Source of the DNA: an uncultured Clostridia bacterium
Lineage (GTDB): Bacteria > Bacillota > Clostridia > TANB77 > CAG-508
DNA length: 5,684 bases
Reading direction: 5' to 3'
NCBI GenBank assembly: GCA_948946035.1
Contig: CARBKU010000095.1
Location: 1-5,684, forward strand
The translations under genes and the position numbers were made by a program. Under the pieces are notes generated by a model. That model had not been told where the DNA came from and ran no database searches. It was given only the letters and a program-made list of their open reading frames with translations. Below, piece by piece: positions 1 through 5,472 of this stretch (its first letter is position 1; every line of letters begins with the position of its first letter).

Positions 1-28
1 GGAGTTCAGACGTGTGCTCTTCCGATCT
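1..28 (+). other. Illumina TruSeq adapter remnant (artefact)
   Basis: These bases, beginning GGAGTTCAGACG and ending CTCTTCCGATCT, match the 3' part of the standard Illumina TruSeq read-2 adapter. They are far more GC-rich than everything to their right. They are not genomic, and real sequence starts at about base 29. The reading frame of the first gene runs open through the adapter, so the GTG at 12-14 is a false start and the residues it appears to encode (MCSSD) are artefactual. Confidence 0.97.
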
Positions 29-449
29 TAAAGTTAAAATATCATATACAGGAAAACTTTTTCAAGAATCTTCTGAAGAAGTTTCTATTCATTATGGTTT
101 TGGACTTAATTGGGAAAATGTAAACGATATAACTATGGAAAAAACAGACTTAGGATTTCAAGCTGAAATAAATTTACTAGAAGGAGAATCTTTCAACTTC
201 TGTTTTAAAAATAAACAAAATCAATGGGATAATAACGATGGGCAAAATTATATTTTTCCATTAGAAAAAGTTCATAATGAACTTTTAATTTTAGAAGATG
301 AACCTGTATCTTTAGGTTCTGTAAAAAAACTAAGAAAGACATATTTATGGAGTAAAAAAATACGTTTAGCAGTTTATAAAATAATTACATATTTTCCTAA
401 AATTATATCTGGAAATTATTCAAGAAAAAAAGCAACATCTCAAAATTAA
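29..449 (+). CDS. Carbohydrate-binding (CBM25/CBM53-like) protein, 5'-truncated
   Basis: This is the C-terminal part of a protein whose beginning is lost at the contig edge; about 139 genuine codons remain before TAA at 447-449. The first part reads as a starch-binding beta-sandwich module. It has a Y-T-G start, HYGFG followed by W (from base 90), a conserved M, then GF, the strand FNFCFKN, and WDNNDGQNY (from base 225). This pattern is typical of the CBM25/CBM53 families, which bind alpha-glucans through aromatic residues. About 60 residues follow, rich in Lys and aromatic residues (KKLRKTYLWSKKIRLAVYK), with no domain I recognise and no catalytic motif. No signal peptide can be judged because the N-terminus is missing. 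The gene converges on the reductase gene downstream and ends just before a hairpin terminator. The binding role is inferred from motifs; the ligand and cell location are unknown. Confidence 0.8.
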
Positions 450-452
450 TAT

Positions 453-484
453 AAAAAGCACCATATTTAAATATGGTGTTTTTA
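453..484. terminator. Bidirectional rho-independent terminator
   Basis: Bases 454-483 form an almost perfect palindrome: core CACCATATTT/AAATATGGTG, one G-T wobble, then A-T pairs. There is an A-run on the left and a T-run on the right, so it works as a terminator on either strand. It lies between two convergent genes and overlaps the stop codon of the leftward reductase gene. Confidence 0.85.
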
Positions 485-1213
485 TGTTATAATCCATCCT
501 CCATTAATAGAAATAATTTGTCCAGTTGTAAACTCATCATTAACTAGCCAATTAACACATCTTGCAATATCCTCCACATTTCCAATTTTTCCTAATGGTA
601 TTTCATCTTTTAACTCTTTTAATTCTTCATATGTTAAGTTTGAATTCATACTTGTATTTATTAAACCAGGTGCTATTGAGTTTACTCTTATATTAGATGG
701 TCCTAATTCTTTCGCAAGTGCTTTAGTTAGACCATCCATTCCAGCCTTTGAAACTGAATAAATAACTTCTAGCGAACCTCCTACCATTCCCCATATTGAT
801 GATATATTTATTATACAACCATTTTTGTTATGTATCATATTTGGTATTACTTCTTGTGACATTGCAAATGCTGAATATAAATTATTGTTTATTATTTTGT
901 TCCAATCCTCATCTGTTTCTTCTGTAAATAGTTTATATTCTGATATTCCTGCATTATTTATTAAAATATCTATTTTTTTATATTTATTTAATGTATACTC
1001 TACTAATTTTTTTATTTGTTCCCTATTGGAAACATCAGCTTTATATATATCTATTTCTATGTTTTCTTTTTTCATTTCTTCTTTTAATTGTTTTGCATCT
1101 TCTTCTGATTTGTTGTAATTAGCAATGACTTTTATTCCTTTTTGTGCTAATGTTTTTGCTATTTCTCTTCCTATTCCTCTTGATGCTCCTGTTACTATTG
1201 CTATTTTTTCCAT
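482..1213 (-). CDS. SDR-family NAD(P)H oxidoreductase, FabG/YmfI-like
   Basis: This is a complete 243-residue classical short-chain dehydrogenase/reductase of normal length. Visible motifs are the cofactor-binding TGASRGIG (residues 8-15), AD at 59-60, NNAG at 86-89, and the catalytic set N111, S139, Y152 and K156 (YSVSK). APG follows at 181-183, and the C-terminal TTGQIISINGG is typical of FabG-like enzymes. The Arg in the glycine motif and the N-Y-N-K segment at 32-35 fit NADPH use. The NISSIWG segment resembles the clostridial and Bacillus YmfI group, annotated as the elongation factor P 5-aminopentanone reductase, more than fatty-acid FabG. That finer assignment is inference, and no fatty-acid gene is adjacent. 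The ATG at 1211-1213 is preceded by AAAGGAGG at good spacing (plus-strand 1219-1226). A TATAAT box at 1273-1278 (minus) lacks a good -35, so the promoter is uncertain. The gene appears monocistronic. Confidence 0.93.
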   Translation of the reverse strand: MEKIAIVTGASRGIGREIAKTLAQKGIKVIANYNKSEEDAKQLKEEMKKENIEIDIYKADVSNREQIKKLVEYTLNKYKKIDILINNAGISEYKLFTEETDEDWNKIINNNLYSAFAMSQEVIPNMIHNKNGCIINISSIWGMVGGSLEVIYSVSKAGMDGLTKALAKELGPSNIRVNSIAPGLINTSMNSNLTYEELKELKDEIPLGKIGNVEDIARCVNWLVNDEFTTGQIISINGGWIIT

Positions 1214-1280
1214 ATATACCTCCTTTGCTTTAATTCATTTAATGATATCATAAAATTAAAACTTAACTAAATATTATAAT

Positions 1281-1340
1281 AAAAAACATTAGGGCTTGAT
1301 TTAGATTTGACTATATTTAAAATTATATCTTTCAAGCCCT
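1281..1340 (-). terminator. Hairpin with T-run, candidate tRNA-operon terminator
   Basis: AGGGCTTGA (1291-1299) and TCAAGCCCT (1332-1340) pair perfectly over 9 bp around a 32-base loop, inside which AGAT/ATCT can pair as well. Read leftwards, the stem is followed after four bases by six T residues (1286-1281). It is about 110 bases downstream of tRNA-Thr on the same strand and upstream of the reductase gene. The loop is longer than usual, so the role is likely but not certain. Confidence 0.55.
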
Positions 1341-1448
1341 ATTAATTGTTTGTTCGCTAAAATGCAAAGCAATTTTTAAGTAGAATGTATTTTTTTTATA
1401 CATTAAAAAAGCCAGTAATTAAGAGTTTCTCAAAACTATTGACCTTAT

Positions 1449-1525
1449 TGGAGCCACTTCCCAGATTCGAACTGGGGACCCTCGCATTACAAGTGCGATG
1501 CTCTGGCCAGCTGAGCTAAAGTGGC
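1449..1525 (-). tRNA. tRNA-Thr (anticodon TGT)
   Basis: The minus strand folds into a full cloverleaf: acceptor GCCACTT/AAGTGGC, D-stem GCTC/GAGC, anticodon stem TCGCA/TGCGA with loop CTTGTAA, and T-arm CCCAG-TTCGAAT-CTGGG. The discriminator is T and the CCA end is encoded (plus 1449-1451). Anticodon TGT reads ACA and other Thr codons. It is the last gene of the three-tRNA operon, 15 bases after tRNA-Glu. Confidence 0.97.
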
Positions 1526-1540
1526 ATATATTAAATTAGT

Positions 1541-1615
1541 TGGTGACCCGTACGGGAATCGAACCCATGTCTCCGCCGTGAAAGGGCGATGTCTTAACCG
1601 CTTGACCAACGGGCC
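1541..1615 (-). tRNA. tRNA-Glu (anticodon TTC)
   Basis: This is a 75-base minus-strand cloverleaf with encoded CCA. The acceptor GGCCCGT pairs with ACGGGTC with one G-T wobble. The anticodon loop is CTTTCAC between TCGCC and GGCGG, and the T-arm contains GGTTCGATTCC. Anticodon TTC assigns it to Glu. It is the middle gene of the operon. Confidence 0.97.
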
Positions 1616-1622
1616 GTAATAC

Positions 1623-1657
1623 AAAGAACTAAATAATGTGTAATTATTTAGTTCTTT
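1623..1657. repeat. Perfect 15-bp hairpin between tRNA-Lys and tRNA-Glu
   Basis: AAAGAACTAAATAAT (1623-1637) and ATTATTTAGTTCTTT (1643-1657) are exact reverse complements around a five-base loop. The hairpin starts at the base right after the CCA end of tRNA-Lys. Read leftwards it is followed by GTATTAC, not a T-run, so it is a poor terminator. A spacer that guides cutting of the tRNA precursor is one possible role. Confidence 0.85.
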
Positions 1658-1733
1658 TGGTGAGCTATCCGCGACTCGAACGCGGGACAACTTGATTAAA
1701 AGTCAAGTGCTCTACCACCTGAGCTAATAGCCC
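1658..1733 (-). tRNA. tRNA-Lys (anticodon TTT)
   Basis: This is a 76-base minus-strand cloverleaf with encoded CCA. The acceptor GGGCTAT pairs with ATAGCTC with one wobble, the D-stem is GCTC/GAGC, the anticodon stem is TTGA/TCAA with loop CTTTTAA, and the T-arm is CCGCG-TTCGAGT-CGCGG. Anticodon TTT assigns it to Lys. It is the first gene of the operon, about 25 bases downstream of the predicted transcription start. Confidence 0.97.
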
Positions 1734-1764
1734 ACATAACATTGTATAACCACAATGCTTTTAT

Positions 1765-1793
1765 ATAATACAATATTTTTGTAGCATTGTCAA
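1765..1793 (-). promoter_or_regulatory. Sigma-A promoter of the tRNA operon
   Basis: On the minus strand TTGACA (plus 1788-1793) lies exactly 17 bp from TATTAT (plus 1765-1770). The -35 is a perfect consensus and the -10 has one mismatch. Predicted start is near base 1758, giving a leader of about 25 bases that could form a small hairpin, CATTGT/ACAATG (1740-1757), before tRNA-Lys. Confidence 0.88.
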
Positions 1794-1802
1794 TACATTT
1801 CT

Positions 1803-1829
1803 AAAAAATTTTTCAATTTCTTGAAAAAT
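1803..1829 (-). terminator. Terminator after the DUF1858 transcript
   Basis: Read leftwards, ATTTTTCAA and TTGAAAAAT form a 9-bp stem closed by a GAAA tetraloop (1808-1829) and followed by a T-run down to 1803. The stem is AT-rich, so it may be weak. It sits between the DUF1858 gene and the tRNA promoter on the same strand, which is where a terminator is needed. Confidence 0.55.
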
Positions 1830-1842
1830 ATGCAATTTTACC

Positions 1843-1992
1843 ATAATTACAACTTTAATACTAGGACAAAAAATTTTTGAAAGTTTACCCCAGAGTCATT
1901 TTAAAAAATAGAATTATAAACTTTCTAGCACTATTTAAAATATACTATTTTATTGCTAAAATTCTCTATCCCTGTATTAAAGTTGTAATTAT
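1843..1992. repeat. 150-bp element bounded by 19-bp inverted repeats
   Basis: ATAATTACAACTTTAATAC (1843-1861) and its exact reverse complement (1974-1992) bound the segment. Pairing continues inward with GGA/TCC (1864-1866/1969-1971) and AATTTT/AAAATT (1872-1877/1958-1963). Inside, GAAAGTTTA (1879-1887) pairs with TAAACTTTC (1917-1925), and TAGCA (1926-1930) with TGCTA (1954-1958), so the whole can be drawn as a three-way junction. The right end supplies the last base of the DUF1858 stop codon. There is no credible ORF inside. It could be a MITE-like non-autonomous element (TA dinucleotides are present at both ends) or a structured 3' UTR. I do not recognise a known family. Confidence 0.6.
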
Positions 1993-2177
1993 TATGCATT
2001 TAATTTTTCTAAAACTTCTTCTACTTCTATACCATGCACAGCACATGCTTCTTCAATTGTTTCCATTTGTGATGCTGGGCATCCCAAACAATGCATTCCA
2101 ATTTCTAGTAAAATATCAGCTTTTTCAGGTGATTTCTCTAAAATTTCACCTATTCTAGTATCTTTTTCAAATTTCAT
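1992..2177 (-). CDS. DUF1858 (hybrid-cluster-associated) redox disulfide protein
   Basis: A complete 61-residue protein that is nearly all one DUF1858 domain. It begins with the usual helix (TRIGEILEKSPEKADILLEIG), followed by the CxxC pair in GMHCLGCPASQ (C30 and C33), then ETIEEACAVHGI with C45, and a closing helix. The family is described as a hybrid-cluster-protein-associated redox disulfide domain and is common as a small stand-alone cytoplasmic protein in anaerobes. The CxxC pair suggests thiol redox or metal-linked chemistry; the partner is not visible here. Start ATG (2175-2177) follows AGGAGGAG at four bases (plus 2182-2189). The stop codon directly abuts the inverted-repeat element. 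The gene runs divergently from the secretion operon and is probably unrelated to it. Confidence 0.93.
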   Translation of the reverse strand: MKFEKDTRIGEILEKSPEKADILLEIGMHCLGCPASQMETIEEACAVHGIEVEEVLEKLNA

Positions 2178-2232
2178 AATTCTCCTCCTATAAAAACATA
2201 CCTAAATAAATTGAATATCTAAAATTCTTTGT

Positions 2233-2261
2233 ATTATGTAACAAATAAATTTTTATAACAA
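2233..2261 (-). promoter_or_regulatory. Candidate promoter of the DUF1858 gene
   Basis: On the minus strand TTGTTA (plus 2256-2261) is 17 bp from CATAAT (plus 2233-2238), with a leader of about 50 bases to the ATG. Both boxes deviate from consensus in AT-rich sequence, so confidence is modest. A 7-bp inverted repeat AATTTAT/ATAAATT (2260-2281) overlaps the -35 and could be an operator. Confidence 0.4.
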
Positions 2262-2293
2262 TTTATATTTTAGCATAAATTTTCAAAAAAGTA

Positions 2294-2322
2294 TAGACAA
2301 ATAAAAAAAAATATTGTATTAT
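2294..2322 (+). promoter_or_regulatory. Promoter of the secretion/conjugation operon
   Basis: TAGACA (2294-2299) and TATTAT (2317-2322) are separated by exactly 17 bp, and the -10 is identical to that of the tRNA operon promoter. Predicted start is near 2329, a few bases before the first Shine-Dalgarno sequence. The leader would be only about 20 bases, leaving no room for a leader regulator. Confidence 0.7.
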
Positions 2323-2334
2323 GGGAAAAAATGT

Positions 2335-2345
2335 AAGGCGGTGAT
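2335..2345 (+). promoter_or_regulatory. Extended Shine-Dalgarno of the 48-residue ORF
   Basis: AAGGCGGTGAT matches the full anti-Shine-Dalgarno complement AAGGAGGTGAT at 10 of 11 positions. Seven bases separate its GG core from an ATT codon at 2349. No ATG, GTG or TTG in that frame lies within reach, so this site is the main argument for ATT initiation. Confidence 0.7.
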
Positions 2346-2348
2346 TTT

Positions 2349-2495
2349 ATTTCACAATTAATTGATTTATATTTTATATCTTTTATTATATATCTTTTTA
2401 TTACATTATATTCATTATATTCATATTTTGAAATAGTTATTTTTCACAACAAACAAGGCTCTAAATTAGATATCAAAAAGAAATATTTCAATTAA
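2349..2495 (+). CDS. Small membrane protein with putative ATT start
   Basis: An open frame of 48 codons reads (M)SQLIDLYFISFIIYLFI at its start, becomes basic near the end (SKLDIKKKYFN), and stops at TAA 2493-2495. Residues 3-32 are mostly hydrophobic and aromatic, enough for one membrane helix, with a short basic cytoplasmic tail from about residue 34. I recognise no family. The frame has no ATG, GTG or TTG near its 5' end; it is open only back to a TAA at 2334-2336. The start is placed at ATT because a nearly perfect Shine-Dalgarno sequence sits at ideal distance, directly after a good promoter. Its stop overlaps the ribosome binding site of the next gene, the spacing of a coupled operon. 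As first gene of the operon it could help assemble the secretion complex or be a leader peptide for VirD4. It is not proven to be translated. Confidence 0.55.
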   Translation: MSQLIDLYFISFIIYLFITLYSLYSYFEIVIFHNKQGSKLDIKKKYFN

Positions 2496-2500
2496 GGAGG
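2494..2500 (+). promoter_or_regulatory. Shine-Dalgarno that sets the VirD4 start
   Basis: AAGGAGG is a perfect ribosome binding site six bases before ATT at 2507, in frame with the coupling ATPase. The later TTG at 2549 has no purine-rich sequence before it and lies 48 bases from this site, too far to use it. Confidence 0.75.
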
Positions 2501-2506
2501 TTCAAT

Positions 2507-4216
2507 ATTTTAAAACTCACAAAAAAACTTTTATTCATATTAATTTTCTTGTTAATTTTTAGTTTATTCAATATAAAATTATTTTATCCAATTTATACTT
2601 CAAAAGAAATTATAATTACATATGCTGTTCATCCTTTTAACATTGTTACTACAAATCCAGAATTATGGGCATTCATAAAAAAAACATATATATTTGTTTT
2701 CATCTTTTCTAACATTACAATTAGTAATTACATTTACAATAGATTCATATTAAAATTCTTTAAAACCACTTCTAACATTACAAAAGAAAAAAATTTAAAC
2801 CATTCAAGCATTACAAAAGATAACTTAAAAATTCTTGTAGGGTTAGATGAAAAAACAAACTCAAAAACTTATGTTACAGAATCTGGATTATATCAAAACT
2901 TTTTAATAACAGGAACAATAGGTTCAGGAAAAACATCATCAGCTATGTATCCATTTACAAAACAATTAATGAAATTTAACTATGATAACCCAAATAATAA
3001 AATTGGAATGTTAATATTAGATGTAAAAGGCAATTATCATAAACAGGTAAAAATATTTTCAGAAAAATATAATTTAGAAAAAGACCTAATAACTATAGCA
3101 CTTAATTCTGGAATTTATTATAATCCTTTACATAAACCAAATTTAAAACCTCAAGTATTAGCAGATAGACTGAAAACAATTTTACTACTTTTTTCAGAAA
3201 ATAATTCTGAATCTTATTGGATAGATAAAGCAAGTCAAGTAATATGCGAATCTATAAAGCTTTGTAGACTATATAATAATGGTTATGTAACATTTTTAGA
3301 ATTACATAAATTAATAACTATTCCTACCTATTTTAATGAAAAAATTACAATTTTAAGAAACTTATTTATCTCATCTAAATTAAATCAAAAACAAATATAT
3401 GAATTAAATGAATGTCTCGAATTTTTTCAAAAAGAATTTAACCAATTAGACTCTAGAACTAAAGGAATATTAATTTCAGAAATAACTAGAATAACAAGTA
3501 CTTTTATAACAGATTATGATGTAATGAATACATTTTGTCCACCAAAAAACAAATTAAACTTTAAAAGTTTTAATGATGTTATTAAAAAAGGAAAAATTGT
3601 TGTTTTAAATATGAACATTTCTGAATATTCACAACTTTCAAAAATTATTGCTACATATTTAAAGCTTGATTTTCAAACAGAAATAATGTCAAATTTATCG
3701 AAAAATACAATTAAAACTACTGCTTTTATATGTGATGAATATGATAAATATGCTAGCAAAACTGATTCCGATTTTTTTTCTCTTAGTAGAGAAGCAAAGT
3801 GTATTAATATAATAAGCACTCAAAGTTATTCTTCTTTAAAACTAACTTTAAAAGATGATTATCAAGTACGTGTACTTATTCAAAATCTAATAAATAAAAT
3901 TTGGTTTAGAACTGACGATAGTTTTACAATAGAAGAAGCACAAAAGCAACTAGGAAAAGAAGAAAAAAAACATACTTCAAAAAGTATTTCTGAAAGTGCA
4001 AAAGAGACAAATTTTAATTATATTACAAATTCTTTAAATTCAAAAAATTCTAATATATCTGAAACATTTAGTACCTATACACAAAAAGACTTTATGTTTG
4101 ATAGTAGTTTTTTTTCACAAGAATTAGAAACATTCACTGCTCTTACATTTTTATCTAATGGATACTCAATTTTAAAACCCCAAAAAATAAAATTGTTACC
4201 ATATTTTAAAAAATAA
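2507..4216 (+). CDS. VirD4/TraG-type type IV coupling ATPase
   Basis: Coupling proteins of this family bind substrate DNA or protein at the inner face of the membrane and feed it to a type IV secretion channel using ATP. From ATT the protein is 569 residues, normal for Gram-positive VirD4. The N-terminus (MLKLTKKLLFILIF...) is a charged start plus membrane helix at about 8-28; a second helix spans about 60-78. Next come Walker A GTIGSGKT (136-143), the MLILDVKGNYHK segment (VirD4-type DxKG), Walker B with TAFICDEYD (405-413, D410/E411), and STQSYSSLK (437-445), the family's usual Gln motif. The end, TALTFLSNGY...KIKLLPYF, is also family-like. Starting at TTG 2549 would give 555 residues, lose half the first helix and leave no ribosome binding site. 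It is followed after 20 bases by the pilin gene. No relaxase is nearby, so the substrate is unknown. Confidence 0.92.
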   Translation: MLKLTKKLLFILIFLLIFSLFNIKLFYPIYTSKEIIITYAVHPFNIVTTNPELWAFIKKTYIFVFIFSNITISNYIYNRFILKFFKTTSNITKEKNLNHSSITKDNLKILVGLDEKTNSKTYVTESGLYQNFLITGTIGSGKTSSAMYPFTKQLMKFNYDNPNNKIGMLILDVKGNYHKQVKIFSEKYNLEKDLITIALNSGIYYNPLHKPNLKPQVLADRLKTILLLFSENNSESYWIDKASQVICESIKLCRLYNNGYVTFLELHKLITIPTYFNEKITILRNLFISSKLNQKQIYELNECLEFFQKEFNQLDSRTKGILISEITRITSTFITDYDVMNTFCPPKNKLNFKSFNDVIKKGKIVVLNMNISEYSQLSKIIATYLKLDFQTEIMSNLSKNTIKTTAFICDEYDKYASKTDSDFFSLSREAKCINIISTQSYSSLKLTLKDDYQVRVLIQNLINKIWFRTDDSFTIEEAQKQLGKEEKKHTSKSISESAKETNFNYITNSLNSKNSNISETFSTYTQKDFMFDSSFFSQELETFTALTFLSNGYSILKPQKIKLLPYFKK

Positions 4217-4236
4217 AAAAGGAGGCTTATTAATTT

Positions 4237-4560
4237 ATGAAAAAAAAATTTTTCTATACACTATTTATTGTTTTATTTTTTATATGTATATTTTCTACTT
4301 ATTCTCATGCACTAGGAGATCCAAAAATAGTAAGCAAAATTAACAGTGCATTTCAGAGTATAGAAAGTTGGATTTTAAAAATATCTACACCTGCAGCAGC
4401 AGTAGCAGTTGGTACAGGTCTTTTTATGAAAAAATTTAGTTTTGGTGATGAAGAAAGAATTAGAACTGGTAAAAAGCTAGTAAAAAGTTCATTATTCTCT
4501 TATGCTTTTATATTAGCTATCGATTTAATTCTATCTGCAATAAAATCATTAATAGGCTAG
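4237..4560 (+). CDS. VirB2-like (Maff2/TrbC-type) pilin subunit
   Basis: A 107-residue protein that looks like a secreted, membrane-anchored pilin. It has a lysine start, a signal-peptide core (FFYTLFIVLFFICIF) and a likely signal peptidase cleavage after SHA (about residue 25). A short amphipathic stretch is followed by helix WILKISTPAAAVAVGTGLF (45-63), a charged cytoplasmic loop (KKFSFGDEERIRTGKK), and a second helix at 84-104. Two helices with a small basic loop and an Ala/Gly-rich first helix are characteristic of VirB2-type subunits. Position between VirD4 and VirB6 is the usual order in Tn1549-type modules. ATG at 4237 has GGAGG 11 bases upstream, slightly long. Its TAG stop overlaps the ribosome binding site of the next gene, so translation is probably coupled. 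The pilin role rests on topology and context, not on a unique motif. Confidence 0.8.
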   Translation: MKKKFFYTLFIVLFFICIFSTYSHALGDPKIVSKINSAFQSIESWILKISTPAAAVAVGTGLFMKKFSFGDEERIRTGKKLVKSSLFSYAFILAIDLILSAIKSLIG

Positions 4561-4569
4561 GAGGTATTT

Positions 4570-5448
4570 TTGGAAAATAATATTGACATAACACAAATTA
4601 TTATTGATACAATTAATAGAATTTTTGAAATGCTTTTTAGTTCTATTGATAATAATTTATATTCTATATTAGACAATATAACTTTTATTGGTTCAAATAT
4701 TATGAATGATTCAAATTTTGAAAATCTTTTTGGAACTTCCACTGCTAATGGAATTTTACTAATTGCAAATTCACTTTTACTAGGAGTTATTTTATACTAT
4801 TCTACCAAATATTTATTATCACATTTTACATACCATCAAGTTGAATCTCCAGGTAGCTTTATAATAAAATTAATTTTATATGGTATTTGTATGAATTATT
4901 CTTTTTTTATAATATCTTTTGTTTTAGATTTAAATTATAATATATCTATGGCCATTAGGAGTTTAGGTGAAAATTTATTTAATAAAACTATATGTTTTTC
5001 TGAATTAATTAATACTATAAATACAAGCATGTCAATTAATGCAAGTTCAATTAACATATTTTCATTAGATGGCTTAATAAAAAGTACTTTAAGTATATCA
5101 TTATTAAATTTAGTATTCTCTTATTCCTTAAGATATATAATGCTAAAATTATTTATTCTTCTTACTCCTTTTGCAATTTTATCTCTTACACTAGATTCAA
5201 CTTCGTGGTTTTTTAAAGCTTGGATTAAAAATTTATTTGCATTATTATTTATACAAATAGTAATTTCTTTAATTTTATTAATTTTATTTTCTATGGATTA
5301 TTCTTCTACAAATTTGCTTACTAAATTTATTTATATTGGTGGTATTTATTGTTTAATACAAGCTAATTCTTTTGTGCGTGAATTTATAGGAAGTGTTTCC
5401 ACAAATGTTACCCAAACTGTGAAAAACTTTAATTTATTAAAAAAATAA
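4570..5448 (+). CDS. VirB6/TrbL-like polytopic channel protein
   Basis: A 292-residue multispanning membrane protein. After a polar N-terminal stretch, hydrophobic segments lie at about 60-80, 97-119, 168-187, 188-208, 221-243 and 251-267. A large polar loop (120-167) separates the second and third. Family-like points are the helix ending LLTPFAIL (197-204), the Trp pair in SWFFKAWIKN, and SFVREFIGSVSTN near the C-terminus. VirB6/TrbL proteins form part of the inner-membrane channel of type IV secretion systems. The start is TTG at 4570, five bases after AGGAGG (4559-4564), which begins inside the stop codon of the pilin gene; this spacing supports TTG. Sequence similarity in this family is weak, so the call leans on topology, length and the VirD4-VirB2-VirB6-PrgI order. 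Confidence 0.82.
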   Translation: MENNIDITQIIIDTINRIFEMLFSSIDNNLYSILDNITFIGSNIMNDSNFENLFGTSTANGILLIANSLLLGVILYYSTKYLLSHFTYHQVESPGSFIIKLILYGICMNYSFFIISFVLDLNYNISMAIRSLGENLFNKTICFSELINTINTSMSINASSINIFSLDGLIKSTLSISLLNLVFSYSLRYIMLKLFILLTPFAILSLTLDSTSWFFKAWIKNLFALLFIQIVISLILLILFSMDYSSTNLLTKFIYIGGIYCLIQANSFVREFIGSVSTNVTQTVKNFNLLKK

Positions 5449-5472
5449 TTTTACTTAGAAAGGAACTTTTTT

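Noticed and set aside
825..1118. Rightward 97-codon open frame
   Set aside because: It lies wholly inside the SDR reductase on the opposite strand, has no ribosome binding site and encodes no recognisable protein.
1242..1251. Palindrome ATGATATCAT upstream of the reductase as operator
   Set aside because: Ten bases of palindrome in AT-rich DNA are expected by chance, and no promoter is firmly placed around it.
1384..1410. AATGTAT/ATACATT hairpin and nearby T-run as tRNA-operon terminator
   Set aside because: Read leftwards the T-run precedes the hairpin and the stem is seven A-T-rich pairs. The 1281-1340 hairpin has the correct stem-then-T order.
1487..1690. Leftward 67-codon open frame
   Set aside because: It runs across parts of all three tRNA genes, so it is a chance reading frame in structural RNA.
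1449..1733. tRNA cluster as integration site for the conjugation genes
   Set aside because: Elements usually enter at tRNA 3' ends, which here point left towards the reductase, while the secretion genes lie on the 5' side. I saw no repeated tRNA 3' segment in the window.
1877..2158. Rightward 93-codon open frame
   Set aside because: It is the antisense shadow of the DUF1858 gene and the inverted-repeat element, with no ribosome binding site.
2331..2336. ATG-TAA start-stop minimal ORF next to the predicted transcription start
   Set aside because: It has no ribosome binding site, and in AT-rich sequence such a pair is easily fortuitous. The Shine-Dalgarno that follows serves the ATT codon.
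4557..4742. Leftward 61-codon open frame
   Set aside because: It is antisense to the start of the VirB6-like gene, which has a proper ribosome binding site and coupled spacing.
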